From positions 1 to 51,080 of the forward strand of contig NZ_BMDZ01000041.1 of assembly GCF_014636235.1 (NCBI RefSeq): a stretch of 51,080 nucleotides of DNA, given 5' to 3'. This DNA is from Tistrella bauzanensis (GTDB taxonomy: Bacteria > Pseudomonadota > Alphaproteobacteria > Tistrellales > Tistrellaceae). This document shows, one piece after another, positions 33,687 to 42,359 of this stretch (within the stretch, counting starts at the first letter, position 1; each line of letters opens with the position of its first letter). A program made the translations under genes and the position numbers. The notes under the pieces are model-generated. The model did not search any database and was not told the DNA's origin. It saw only the letters and a list, made by a program, of their open reading frames with translations.

Positions 33687-35147
33687 TCAGGCGCCGATGC
33701 CACCGATCAGGGCGTACTTCACTTCGAGATAGTCTTCGATGCCATATTTCGAGCCCTCGCGGCCCATGCCGCTTTCCTTGACACCGCCAAAGGGCGCGAC
33801 CTCGGTGGAGATGATCCCCTCATTGATGCCGACGATGCCATATTCCAGGGCTTCCATCACCCGGAACACCCGGCCGACATCGCGGGTATAGAAATACGAG
33901 GCCAGACCGAATTCGGTGTCGTTGGCATAGCCGACGGCTTCCTTCTCGTCGTCGAAGACGAAAATCGGCGCCACGGGGCCGAAGATCTCCTCGCGCGACA
34001 GCCGCATGTCCTGCGTGGCGCCAAGCAGGATGGTCGGCTTGTAGAACCGGCCGCCCAGTTCATGCCGGCCACCACCGATCACGACCTCGGCGCCCTTCGA
34101 CGTGGCGTCCGCCATCAGCTCGTCGACCTTATCGGCCGCGGCATCATCGATCAGCGGCCCCAGAACCACGCCGGCTTCCAGGCCGTCGCCCACCTTCATC
34201 TGCGCCACGCGCGCCGCCAGCTTGTCGGCGAAGGCCTTGGCCACGCCGCGCTGGACATAGAACCGGTTGGCACAGACGCAGGTCTGGCCGTTGTTGCGGT
34301 ATTTCGACGCGATCGCGCCTTCAACCGCCGCATCCAGATCGGCATCGTCGAACACCAGGAACGGCGCGTTGCCGCCCAGTTCCATCGACACCTTCTTCAC
34401 CGTGGCGGCGCACTGCTCGATCAGCACCTTGCCCACCTCGGTGGACCCGGTGAAGGTCAGTTTGCGCACGATCGGGCTGGCGGTGATGGCGCCGCCGATC
34501 TCGCGGGCCGAACCGGTGACGATGTTGATCACGCCCTTGGGGATGCCGGCCTCTTCGGCCAGCACCACCAGGGCAAGCGCCGTGAACGGGGTCTGGGATG
34601 CCGGCTTGCAGACCAGGGTGCAACCGGCGGCCAGCGCCGGTCCGGCCTTGCGGGTCAGCATCGCGGCCGGGAAGTTCCACGGCGTGATGGCGGCGACCAC
34701 GCCCACCGGTTCCTTGGTGACGATGATGCGGCGGCCGGCGGCGAAGGTCGGGATCACGTCGCCATAGACGCGCTTGCCCTCTTCGGCGAACCACTCGATG
34801 AACGATGCGGCATAGGCCACCTCGCCTTTGGCCTCGGCCAGCGGCTTGCCCTGTTCGGTGGTCATGATCCGGGCGATGTCGTCCTGGTGCGCCATGATCA
34901 GGTCGAACCATTTGCGCAGCAGGCCGGCACGTTCCTTGCCGGTCTTGGCGCGCCAGGCCGGCAGGGCCGCGTTCGCGGCATCGATCGCGCGCAGGGTTTC
35001 GGCCTCGCCCATCTTCGGCACCCGGCCGATGGTGGCCCCCGTCGCCGGATTGTCGACCGAAAGCGTGGCACCGCTATTGGCCCCCACCCAGGCGCCGTCG
35101 ATATAGCACGCCTCGCGCATCAGGTTTTTGTGCGAGAGCTGGATCAC
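33687..35147 (-). CDS. gabD: NAD(P)-dependent succinate-semialdehyde dehydrogenase
   Basis: Oxidises succinate semialdehyde to succinate, ending the GABA shunt. The 486 residues match the GabD branch of the ALDH superfamily. Seen are TPWNFPAAMLTRK, a nucleotide-binding FTGSTEVGK, catalytic Glu in VSMELGGNAPF and catalytic Cys in NNGQTCVCANR, whose second Cys is the redox pair known from bacterial and human SSADH. The C-terminal SGMGREGSKYGIEDYLE is typical of GabD. The start is GTG 35147, with GGAGG 8 bases upstream; the frame upstream to 35333 is not family-like. No gabT is adjacent, so the semialdehyde source is unclear. Related aldehydes could also be substrates. Confidence 0.92.
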   Translation of the reverse strand: MIQLSHKNLMREACYIDGAWVGANSGATLSVDNPATGATIGRVPKMGEAETLRAIDAANAALPAWRAKTGKERAGLLRKWFDLIMAHQDDIARIMTTEQGKPLAEAKGEVAYAASFIEWFAEEGKRVYGDVIPTFAAGRRIIVTKEPVGVVAAITPWNFPAAMLTRKAGPALAAGCTLVCKPASQTPFTALALVVLAEEAGIPKGVINIVTGSAREIGGAITASPIVRKLTFTGSTEVGKVLIEQCAATVKKVSMELGGNAPFLVFDDADLDAAVEGAIASKYRNNGQTCVCANRFYVQRGVAKAFADKLAARVAQMKVGDGLEAGVVLGPLIDDAAADKVDELMADATSKGAEVVIGGGRHELGGRFYKPTILLGATQDMRLSREEIFGPVAPIFVFDDEKEAVGYANDTEFGLASYFYTRDVGRVFRVMEALEYGIVGINEGIISTEVAPFGGVKESGMGREGSKYGIEDYLEVKYALIGGIGA

Positions 35148-35374
35148 CTGTCGTCCTCCCTGGAGTACCATACATGCACGATTGACCGCCGGGCGCATGT
35201 CCCCCCGGCGCTCATGCACGAAACTTCGCCGATATCCAGACCAGCGGCGCTTGAAGCGGCCCGGATGCGGCATCAGACTATATGGCGACCAGGGCTGCGG
35301 CAAGGAAGCCCCACATGGCGTGGACCCTGCCATGCAGAGACCGCACCCATCATCAGGACAGGATCACACATCAC

Positions 35375-35812
35375 ATGCCCAGGCACGACGACCGCCTGCC
35401 GGCCGCCCGCCTCCGGCGCATGGGCCCCATGTTCCGGCGGCTGGCGGCAGGCGTGATGCTGGCGGCATCAGCAGCCCTGCCCCTCTCCCCCGGCGTTCGG
35501 GCAGCCGATACCCCGGCCGCCCCCGACGAACCGGACCGGCTGTCCAAAGAAGCTGAACGCCTCGGTCGCGCCGCCGACGATGCGGCAGAGGCCGCACGCG
35601 CCGCCGCCGAGGCCGCGGCCGACCGCATGCAGCGGCTGTGGAACAGCCTGCCCCGCTATTCAGCCCCTGAGATCGACGAGGATGGCAGCGTCATCATCCG
35701 CCGCCTGCCCGATCGCGATGCGCCCCTCGAAGGCGACACGCCACCGGATGAGCGCGAGGGTGAACGGCCCGATCGCGTGCCCCCGGCAGACGGGCCGTTG
35801 CTGTCAGTCTGA
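35375..35812 (+). CDS. Small secreted protein with Ala-rich helix (unknown)
   Basis: I do not recognise a named family. The 145-residue product has a basic start, a hydrophobic stretch and a clear cleavage site (LAAGVMLAASAALPL ... VRAAD) near residue 43. A charged Ala-rich helix follows (about 53-82, repeated E-A-A-R/D-A-A units) that could form a coiled coil. Then comes a conserved-looking stretch, WNSLPRYSAPEIDEDGSVII, and an acidic Pro-rich tail. A periplasmic or membrane-associated location is expected. Start ATG 35375 is uncertain: AGGA lies about 12 bases upstream, and an in-frame ATG at 35420 or 35429 would leave a better signal peptide. It is convergent with fahA and divergent from gabD. 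Similar short secreted proteins occur in other alphaproteobacteria as far as I recall. Confidence 0.65.
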   Translation: MPRHDDRLPAARLRRMGPMFRRLAAGVMLAASAALPLSPGVRAADTPAAPDEPDRLSKEAERLGRAADDAAEAARAAAEAAADRMQRLWNSLPRYSAPEIDEDGSVIIRRLPDRDAPLEGDTPPDEREGERPDRVPPADGPLLSV

Positions 35813-35840
35813 CCGCACCAGCGGACAGCAGGCCCAAAGA

Positions 35841-37100
35841 TCAGTCCCGCTGCGACAGCGTGAGAGCCGGCGTGATCGTGCCGCTGCACGTGCCGAAGCC
35901 GATGCGATAGTCATCGAACTGCGCGTGGCCCGAAAGGTTGATCGTGTCGCCGTCCTCAAGGAAGGTCCGCAGGGTGCCATCCACCAGAGGCAACGGCGTC
36001 GCGCCGTTCCAGGTGAGTTCCAGCAGGCAGCCGCGATTCTCCGGCTCGGGGCCTGAAACCGTGCCCGATCCCAGAAGGTCGCCGACCCGCATGGCGCAGC
36101 CATTGATCGCATGGTGGCAAAGCTGCTGGGCCAGCGAGAAATACATGCGGCGATAATTGGTCCGGGTGATCTGTGTCACGCCGCCATCCGGCGTGATCAG
36201 GTCCGCCAACAGTTCGATATCGAAATGGGTTGGCGCACGATCGGCGAGATAGGGCAGCAGTGGCGCGTGACGGTCGGGCGCCGCACAGCGGGCCTCCGCC
36301 AGTGCCTCGCGCATCACGATCCACGGCCCGATCGTGGTCGCGAAGCCCTTGGCCTGAAACGGCCCCAGCGGCCGGGCCTCCCAGGCCTGAATGTCCCGCG
36401 CCGACCAGTCGTTGAGCAGGACATAACCGAAGATCATCTGATCGGCCTGCGCCAGATCGACCGGCGTTCCGTGCCGGTTGGCAACGCCGACCACGGCGCC
36501 AAGCTCCAGTTCGAAATCCATCCGGCCCGACGCGGCGAAAACCGGTGCCTCCGCGCCGGCCGGCAGGATCTGGCCCCATGGCCGACGGATATCCGTGCCC
36601 GAGACCACCACCGTCGAGGCACGGCCATTATAGCCGACCGGCACATGCACCCAGTTCGGGGCCAGATCATCGGCGCCGCGCAGCGCCTTTCCGGCATTGC
36701 GGGCATGATCTTCGCTGGCGAAGAAATCGGTATATTCCGCCACCACCAGCGGCAAATGCAGACGCAACCCGGCCATGGGAACCAGAGCCGGGCTCACCTG
36801 CGCCTCGACCGGAGCGCCGTCGAGAAGCAGCCCGGTCACGATCCGGCGAAACCGCGCCCAGACATCCGGCCCCTCGGCCATGAACGCATTCCACGATGGC
36901 TGGTGAAAGACCGTCGGCAGGCCATCGAGCATACCCAGATCCTCCAGCATCGCCAGATCCAGCACCATGTCGCCGATCGCGACACAGCAGCGCGGTGCCT
37001 CGGTGCCCCGGCTGAACACGCCGCAGGGCAGATTGTTCAGCGGGAACGGCGTTTCAGGATCATTGGCTGACCCAACCCAGCTGACCAGGCGTTTCGGCAT
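35841..37100 (-). CDS. fahA: Fumarylacetoacetase
   Basis: Hydrolyses fumarylacetoacetate to fumarate and acetoacetate, the last step of tyrosine/homogentisate breakdown. At 419 residues it has both family domains. The N-terminal SH3-like part (about 1-115) begins SWVGSANDPETPFPLNNLPCGVF (abridged). The catalytic FAH domain includes YTDFFASEDHARNAG, the metal-binding FELELGAVVG, LNDWSARDIQAWE, and QLCHHAINGC near the active site. It is the third gene after an amidohydrolase and a TetR regulator (39-base gap), with no hmgA, hppD or maiA nearby. It may therefore serve another pathway ending in a fumarylacetoacetate-like diketo acid. Confidence 0.92.
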   Translation of the reverse strand: MPKRLVSWVGSANDPETPFPLNNLPCGVFSRGTEAPRCCVAIGDMVLDLAMLEDLGMLDGLPTVFHQPSWNAFMAEGPDVWARFRRIVTGLLLDGAPVEAQVSPALVPMAGLRLHLPLVVAEYTDFFASEDHARNAGKALRGADDLAPNWVHVPVGYNGRASTVVVSGTDIRRPWGQILPAGAEAPVFAASGRMDFELELGAVVGVANRHGTPVDLAQADQMIFGYVLLNDWSARDIQAWEARPLGPFQAKGFATTIGPWIVMREALAEARCAAPDRHAPLLPYLADRAPTHFDIELLADLITPDGGVTQITRTNYRRMYFSLAQQLCHHAINGCAMRVGDLLGSGTVSGPEPENRGCLLELTWNGATPLPLVDGTLRTFLEDGDTINLSGHAQFDDYRIGFGTCSGTITPALTLSQRD

Positions 37101-37139
37101 CTTTCTCAGTGTCCTTCCGGCGGTCCGAAGACCGGCTGT

Positions 37140-37853
37140 TCAGCAGCGTGCGCCCGCGATCCCGCGGGTGATGAAATCGACCAGATGTGCCCGCATGTCG
37201 GCCCGCGCGGATATCGAGCAGGCGCCATCCGAAAGGCGCTCGATCCGGCGTTGCTCGTCGCGCTGGCTGACCGAGATCAGCACCGTGCCGACCATGAAAT
37301 TATAGAACCAGCAAACCTCGGCATGGCTCAAGGCCGGCACCGATGCCTGGATGGCCGCGATATAGCGCCGGGCCATGCCATCCAGCTCGGCCGCGATCAG
37401 GTTCGATGTCCATTCCGTGGGCATCAGGCGGTTCTTCAGGATAAGATTGGCGAGCAGCCCGCCTTCCGCCGGCGTATCCTCGCGGAAATAGCCGCTGACG
37501 AAGCTGTCGACGATCTTGCCGATCGCCACGGGCTCGCCCCGCGCCTGCGCCTCGGTCTCCAGCGCGGTCAACTGATCCAGACGATACTGGGCGCTGCGCC
37601 GCGCCACCTGCTGGAAGACGTCGACCGCCAGCTTGTCCTTGCTGCCAAAGTGATAATTGACCGCCGCGACGTTCAGGCCGGCGCCGCGCGCGATGTCACG
37701 GGTCGTCACGCTGTCGACGCCACGCTCGCTGATCAGCATGCGGGCCACCAGGCGGATCTTCTCCTTCGGCCCGTCGGCAGCTTTCAGGGCATCGCTGTCC
37801 TTCAGCACATCCACGTCCGGCAGGTCTTCGGGTCGATGCTGCATGTCGGTCAT
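37140..37853 (-). CDS. TetR-family transcriptional regulator
   Basis: A 237-residue regulator with an N-terminal helix-turn-helix (about residues 30-77). The recognition region reads VTTRDIARGAGLNVAAVNYHFGSKDKLA, abridged to RDIARGAGLN and AVNYHFGSKDKL, a textbook TetR signature. A larger C-terminal helical ligand/dimer domain follows. It starts inside the stop of the amidohydrolase gene (ATGA), so the two are co-translated, and precedes fahA. It probably controls its own operon and the divergent TRAP operon, perhaps through the palindrome at 39322-39339. The extra 28 charged residues before the HTH are a little long for the family. Confidence 0.9.
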   Translation of the reverse strand: MTDMQHRPEDLPDVDVLKDSDALKAADGPKEKIRLVARMLISERGVDSVTTRDIARGAGLNVAAVNYHFGSKDKLAVDVFQQVARRSAQYRLDQLTALETEAQARGEPVAIGKIVDSFVSGYFREDTPAEGGLLANLILKNRLMPTEWTSNLIAAELDGMARRYIAAIQASVPALSHAEVCWFYNFMVGTVLISVSQRDEQRRIERLSDGACSISARADMRAHLVDFITRGIAGARC

Positions 37854-39259
37854 GATGCGGTTCCGGTCGCTCGTTTCATGACCTTGGAATATGCACTCGA
37901 CGACCCGGCCATGTCGTCGCGGGTTTTCTCCACCCGCTCGGCAATCTCGCGGAACGCATCGTTCGACCGCTGCCGCAGGCCGTCATAATCCACCCCGACC
38001 AGCCTGCCATCGCGTTTCACCACCGCGCCATCGACCAGAACCGTGTCGGCATCGCCGGGCCGGGATTGCAGCAGCAGCATCGCGACCGGATCGCCCATCG
38101 GCATCATGTTCAGCCCCCGGGTCGAAAACAGCGCGATGTCGGCGCGCGCGCCCTTGCGCAAACGGCCGACCTCGCCGCCCAGCCGCATGGCCTTGGCGCC
38201 ACCCTCGGTGCCGAAGCGCAGAGCATCGCGCACCGTCAGCCGGATCCGGTCGGGCACCACGCCCCGGTCAAGCACCGTCTGGTTGTCGATCGCGCGGGCG
38301 GTCTGAAGCGCCAGCCGCATCTGCGTCAGCATATCGCCACCATTGTTCGAGGCGATATCGACACCGAAGCTGGGCATGCCGCCCACACTCAACAGCCGGT
38401 TCGTGACCGGAAATCCCATCCCCATCTGCATCTCGGTTTCCGGCGTGATCGACACGCCCCCGCCCGATGCCACCACCTGCGCCAGTTCGCCGTCGTCGCA
38501 CATATTGCCGTGGACATGCAGCATGTCCGGCCCCAGCCGGCCGCGCCGCGCCAGATCGGCGATGCCATGGGGCGACCCGAAGGTGCCGACATGCAGGGTG
38601 ATCAGCGCGTCATGGCGCCGGGCGACATCGATCTCGGCATCGGTCAGATCGGCGGCGACCAGCCCGAATTCGGTCAATGCGATACCGAAATCCAGCAATG
38701 GCCCCGCTGTCGACCGGAAGCTGCGCGCGACCTCATCGGCATGGCGCAGCCGCTCGTCATGGCTGTCGAACCCGCGATCACGGGTCGGCACATCATAGAA
38801 GCCATAGCAGAACACGCCCCGGATGCCGGCATCGGTCAGCCCCTGGATGGCCGCCTCGGCATGGGCCGGGCTGTTCATCAGATGCGAGAAGTCGCACACC
38901 GTGGTCACGCCGGTATCGAGCGCCTCCAGCGCGCCGACCAGATTGGCCAGATAGATATGGTCGGGCGTATAGGACGTGGCATAGCCCACCCGGATCTCGC
39001 GCACATAGTCGACCAGCGACCAGTCGGCCGCGACACCGCGGATCGCCGTCTGCCAGACATGGCGATGGGTATCGACCATGCCGGCGACCGCGATCGCGCC
39101 CTCGCCGTCGATCACCTCGGCGCCTGGCGCCTGGATGGCGCCCTCGACCGCGGCGATCCGGCCGTCACGCACCAGAATGTCGCAGGTCTCGGGCCGGGTC
39201 TGCGACGCCAGATCCGGATCGGCCACATAGATGGTCTTGATCAGAATTTCGTTCGGCAC
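37850..39259 (-). CDS. Amidohydrolase (cytosine deaminase/TrzN-like group)
   Basis: A 469-residue metal-dependent hydrolase. The N- and C-terminal beta-sandwich parts flank a TIM barrel (about 58-400). The metal-site motif is VDTHRHVWQT (HxH, near residue 65), with further ligand candidates in TLHVGTFGS, HVHGNMCDD and the aspartate in GVDIASNNGGDM. Relatives deaminate or hydrolyse ring C-N bonds in nucleobase- or triazine-like compounds; the substrate here cannot be named. It is the first gene of the minus-strand operon with tetR and fahA and is divergent from the TRAP operon, so it may act on the imported compound. ATG 39259 is the family-like start. Confidence 0.85.
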   Translation of the reverse strand: MPNEILIKTIYVADPDLASQTRPETCDILVRDGRIAAVEGAIQAPGAEVIDGEGAIAVAGMVDTHRHVWQTAIRGVAADWSLVDYVREIRVGYATSYTPDHIYLANLVGALEALDTGVTTVCDFSHLMNSPAHAEAAIQGLTDAGIRGVFCYGFYDVPTRDRGFDSHDERLRHADEVARSFRSTAGPLLDFGIALTEFGLVAADLTDAEIDVARRHDALITLHVGTFGSPHGIADLARRGRLGPDMLHVHGNMCDDGELAQVVASGGGVSITPETEMQMGMGFPVTNRLLSVGGMPSFGVDIASNNGGDMLTQMRLALQTARAIDNQTVLDRGVVPDRIRLTVRDALRFGTEGGAKAMRLGGEVGRLRKGARADIALFSTRGLNMMPMGDPVAMLLLQSRPGDADTVLVDGAVVKRDGRLVGVDYDGLRQRSNDAFREIAERVEKTRDDMAGSSSAYSKVMKRATGTAS

Positions 39260-39321
39260 CGGACGTTCCCTCCTCGGAATGCCGGCTCAGGATATCGGCG
39301 CGCAAGCTATCAAGCAAGAGC

Positions 39322-39339
39322 TTCAATCATATGATTCAA
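39322..39339. promoter_or_regulatory. Near-perfect palindrome in divergent promoter region, probable operator
   Basis: TTCAATCATATGATTCAA has two 9-base half-sites with one mismatched pair; the central AATCATATGATT (39325-39336) is a perfect palindrome. It lies in the 194-base gap between the divergent amidohydrolase and dctP genes and is AT-rich in a GC-rich setting. The co-located TetR protein is the natural candidate to bind it. Confidence 0.5.
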
Positions 39340-39453
39340 ACAAGCGCTTTACATCGGCCCGCAGGTCACTTACCAATTCCGTCATGCATAACCGCCAAAG
39401 GCCGGGATGCGCGTATCCGGCTGAAAAAGGCGCGAAACAGGGGGACATGACCC

Positions 39454-40458
39454 ATGAAGCTTCCACGCATCGCAGCCACCTTTGCCGGGGTGCTCATGGC
39501 CGGGCAGGCCATGGCGCAGGACGTCATCGACCTGAAATTCGCGGTCTTTACGCCCGAGCAGGAGATCACCTATCAGGAAGCCATTAAGCCCTGGGTCAAG
39601 GCCGTGGAAGAGGCATCGGGGGGCGCGGTCAAAATCCAGCTCTATCCCGGCGGCATTCTGGGACGGGACGGGTCGAAGCAGATCAAGCTGCTGAACGACG
39701 GGGTCGCCGACATCGCCTTCATCATCCCGGCCTACAATCCCGGCCTGTTCCCCGACAACTGGGTGGTCGAACTGCCCGATACCTCGCAGACCGCGACTGA
39801 AGGGTCGGTCGCATTCTGGCGCATGGTCGACAGCGGAAAACTGCGCGGCTATCAGGATTTCGAGGTTCTGAGCATGGTCGCGACCTCGCCCTATTTCCTG
39901 CACGGCAACGAGCCGATGAACCAGATCGGGGATCTGAAGGACCAGAAGATCCGGATCGCCGGCAAGCTTGAGCAGCAATGCGTCGAGGCGCTTGGCGGCG
40001 TGCCGGTCGGCATGCCGATCACCAAGATTCCGGAAAGCCTGAGCCGCGGCATCATCGACGCGACGCCGCTGCATTATGCCGCGCTCTATGCCTTCGGCAT
40101 CGCGAGTGCCACGAAATATCACTATCAGAACGCGCTGGGCTCGATGCCCTTCGGCTTCGTCATGCCCCGGCAGCGCTTCGACGCCTTGCCAGAGGTGGTC
40201 CGCAACGCGATGCGCGATGCCGGTGGCGAAAAGCTGGCCCGGATCTTCGGTGCGGCCATGGACGCCGAAAATCAGCGTCGGCTCGACGAAACCCGCGCCG
40301 CTGCCGGCCAGACCGTCGTGGTCCCGTCCGATGGCGACAAGGCCGCATGGTCCGCGGTGATGGCTGACTGTTCAGGCAACTTCGTGGCTGGCCAGGAAGA
40401 TGGTGCCGCGCTGGCCGACAGCTTCAAGGCGGAACTCGCTCGGATCCGCGCCGAGTGA
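39454..40458 (+). CDS. dctP: TRAP transporter substrate-binding protein
   Basis: Periplasmic receptor of a tripartite ATP-independent (TRAP) transporter. The 334 residues begin with a signal peptide cleaved near AMAQ-D (residue 22). The DctP fold follows: IKPWVKAVEEASGGAVKIQLYPGGILG, abridged to VKIQLYPGG, and the segment DLKDQKIRIAGKLEQQ, where the Arg at about residue 168 corresponds to the carboxylate-binding Arg of the family. An organic acid is therefore the expected ligand. GGGGGA lies about 9 bases upstream of ATG 39454. It is the first gene of dctP-dctQ-dctM-cupin. It is not close enough to C4-dicarboxylate receptors to name the acid. Confidence 0.93.
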   Translation: MKLPRIAATFAGVLMAGQAMAQDVIDLKFAVFTPEQEITYQEAIKPWVKAVEEASGGAVKIQLYPGGILGRDGSKQIKLLNDGVADIAFIIPAYNPGLFPDNWVVELPDTSQTATEGSVAFWRMVDSGKLRGYQDFEVLSMVATSPYFLHGNEPMNQIGDLKDQKIRIAGKLEQQCVEALGGVPVGMPITKIPESLSRGIIDATPLHYAALYAFGIASATKYHYQNALGSMPFGFVMPRQRFDALPEVVRNAMRDAGGEKLARIFGAAMDAENQRRLDETRAAAGQTVVVPSDGDKAAWSAVMADCSGNFVAGQEDGAALADSFKAELARIRAE

Positions 40459-40481
40459 CCCCAGGGATCGGAGCCTCAGAG

Positions 40482-41012
40482 ATGACCGTTCTCCGTCTGG
40501 GCGAGATCAACGTCACCTGCACCCGGATCATCGCATTGCTCGGCCTCGCCGCCCTGCTGGTCGTCGCGATCGCGACCCTGGCCGATGTGCTGTCGCGCTG
40601 GCTGGCGGCGGCGCCGATCGCTGGTGTCTACGACCTGTCCACCCTGTTCATCGCGGTTGCGATGGCGGCCTGTTTTCCGGCCGCCATCGCCCAGCGGCAG
40701 AACATCACGGTCACCTTTCTGGCCGACCGGATGCCGCGCCGCATACAGCGCCTGCTCGACGTCTTCGCCGAAGTGATGACGCTGACCTTCTTCGCACTGC
40801 TGGCGTGGCAGCTCGTGGTCTACACGCAGGAACTGATCGACAGCGGCGAGACCTCGTTCATCCTGACGGTGCCGATCGCACCCTGGTGGATAGCGGCAAC
40901 GGCGCTCTTTGCCCTGTGCGTGCCGGTCCAGGCGGTCGTCGTCGCGGTCGCTCTGCACGATCTTGCAACCGGTGCGGCGAAGCCTGCCAGCTTCGATCAG
41001 GGGGGCGCCTGA
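40482..41012 (+). CDS. dctQ: TRAP transporter small permease
   Basis: A 176-residue membrane protein with four predicted helices (about 18-40, 52-72, 92-113, 130-152), the DctQ layout. Family-like segments are DVLSRWLAAAPIAGVYDLS in the first loop and PAAIAQRQNITVTFLADRMP between helices two and three. It partners DctM as the small integral subunit of the sodium-driven TRAP importer. ATG 40482 has GGAG 8 bases upstream; GTG 40455, overlapping the dctP stop, is an alternative that adds nine residues. The stop overlaps the dctM start (TGATG). Confidence 0.9.
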   Translation: MTVLRLGEINVTCTRIIALLGLAALLVVAIATLADVLSRWLAAAPIAGVYDLSTLFIAVAMAACFPAAIAQRQNITVTFLADRMPRRIQRLLDVFAEVMTLTFFALLAWQLVVYTQELIDSGETSFILTVPIAPWWIAATALFALCVPVQAVVVAVALHDLATGAAKPASFDQGGA

Positions 41013-42307
41013 TGGATCCGTTGACCACGGGTGCGCTGGGGCTGGCGCTGATGTTCGCGCTGATCCTGGTGCGGGTGCCGATCGGCATCGCCATGGGCAT
41101 GGCCGGATTCATCGGTTATGCGGTGCTGGGGGGCGTGAAGCCGGCGTTGAGCATTCTGGTCTCGGAACCGGCCGGGATCATCGCCAATTACGAATTCGCG
41201 GTGATCCCGCTGTTCCTGCTGATGGGCAGTTTCGCCACCGCGGGCGGCCTGTCGGCCGAAATCTACCGGCTGGCCCATGCCTTTGTCGGTCACCGGCGCG
41301 GCGGCCTCGCCATCGCCACCATGGGCGGATGCGCCCTGTTCGGCGCAGTCTGCGGATCGTCGCCCGCAACCGCCGCCACCTTCGGCCGGGTGGCACTGCC
41401 GCAGATGCTCGACCGCGGCTATGCGCCCTCTTTCGCCACCGGCTGCATCGCCGCCGGCGGCACGCTCGGCGCGCTGGTGCCACCATCGATCATCATGATC
41501 ATCTATGCGGTGCTGGCGCAGGTGTCGATTCTCGACGTCTTCGTCGCGGCGGTCATCCCGGCCATCATCGCGGTCGTGTTTCATGCCATCGCCATCACGA
41601 TCTACACCCGGCTGGTGCCCGGCGCCGGCCCGGCCGGCCCGCGCACCGGCTGGCCTGAGCGGTTGCGGATTCTGCGCGACAGTTGGGCGGTCGTCGTGCT
41701 TCTGGTCAGCGTGATCGGCGGCATCTATGGCGGCATCGTCACTGTGAACGAGGCGGCGGCGGTTGGCGCCTGCTTCACGCTCTTTCTCGCCGTGTTGCGC
41801 CGGCGCCTGACTTGGCGGAGCTTTCTTCACGCGTTGGGGGAGACCGCCGCCAACACCGCCGTGATCTATCTGATCATCTTCGGCGCCTCGATCTTCGCCT
41901 ATTTCTTCACCATCAGTGGCGCACCGCAGGTTCTGGTGGCCACGATCGGTGGCCTCGACGTCCCGCCGCTGGTGATCATCTTCGCCCTGCTGGTGATGTA
42001 TCTGGTGCTGGGATCGGTGTTCGAGACCGTGTCGGCGATGTTGATCACCCTGCCCTTCGTTCTGCCGCTGGTGGTGTCGCTCGGCTACGACCCGGTCTGG
42101 TGGGCGATCGTGAATATCGTGGTGATCGAACTCGGCATGATCACGCCGCCGATTGGCCTGAACGTCTTCGTCCTCAAGGGCGTGGCCGGAAACATCCCGC
42201 TGTCGACGATCTTCCGCGGCGTCTCGATCTTCGTGGCGTCCGACATCCTGCGGCTGATCCTGCTCGCCGTCTTTCCGGTGCTGTCGCTCTATCTGCTCGG
42301 ACTCTGA
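41012..42307 (+). CDS. dctM: TRAP transporter large permease
   Basis: Large 431-residue membrane subunit with about twelve helices, which carries out sodium-coupled transport. Typical DctM segments are FLLMGSFATAGGLSAEIYRLAHAFVGHRRGGLA (abridged to PLFLLMGSFATAGGLS), SSPATAATFG with the conserved SPAT turn, and GALVPPSIIMIIYAV. In the second half PFVLPLVVSLGYDPVWWAI and MITPPIGLNVFVLKG are seen. The frame is open further upstream but that part is a shadow of dctQ. The overlap with dctQ means coupled translation. The cupin gene follows 52 bases later and probably belongs to the same transcript. Confidence 0.94.
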   Translation: MDPLTTGALGLALMFALILVRVPIGIAMGMAGFIGYAVLGGVKPALSILVSEPAGIIANYEFAVIPLFLLMGSFATAGGLSAEIYRLAHAFVGHRRGGLAIATMGGCALFGAVCGSSPATAATFGRVALPQMLDRGYAPSFATGCIAAGGTLGALVPPSIIMIIYAVLAQVSILDVFVAAVIPAIIAVVFHAIAITIYTRLVPGAGPAGPRTGWPERLRILRDSWAVVVLLVSVIGGIYGGIVTVNEAAAVGACFTLFLAVLRRRLTWRSFLHALGETAANTAVIYLIIFGASIFAYFFTISGAPQVLVATIGGLDVPPLVIIFALLVMYLVLGSVFETVSAMLITLPFVLPLVVSLGYDPVWWAIVNIVVIELGMITPPIGLNVFVLKGVAGNIPLSTIFRGVSIFVASDILRLILLAVFPVLSLYLLGL

Positions 42308-42359
42308 TCCGCCGGCACCACCGCGACCCGACCTCCTCTTCAGATATGGATACACGGAC

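Noticed and set aside
30633-35456. A 1607-codon open frame on the plus strand across aroG, gor and gabD
   Set aside because: It is antisense to three well-supported enzymes and rich in His, Arg, Gln and Gly, the pattern expected from reading GC-rich codons backwards. It has no recognisable domain or ribosome site.
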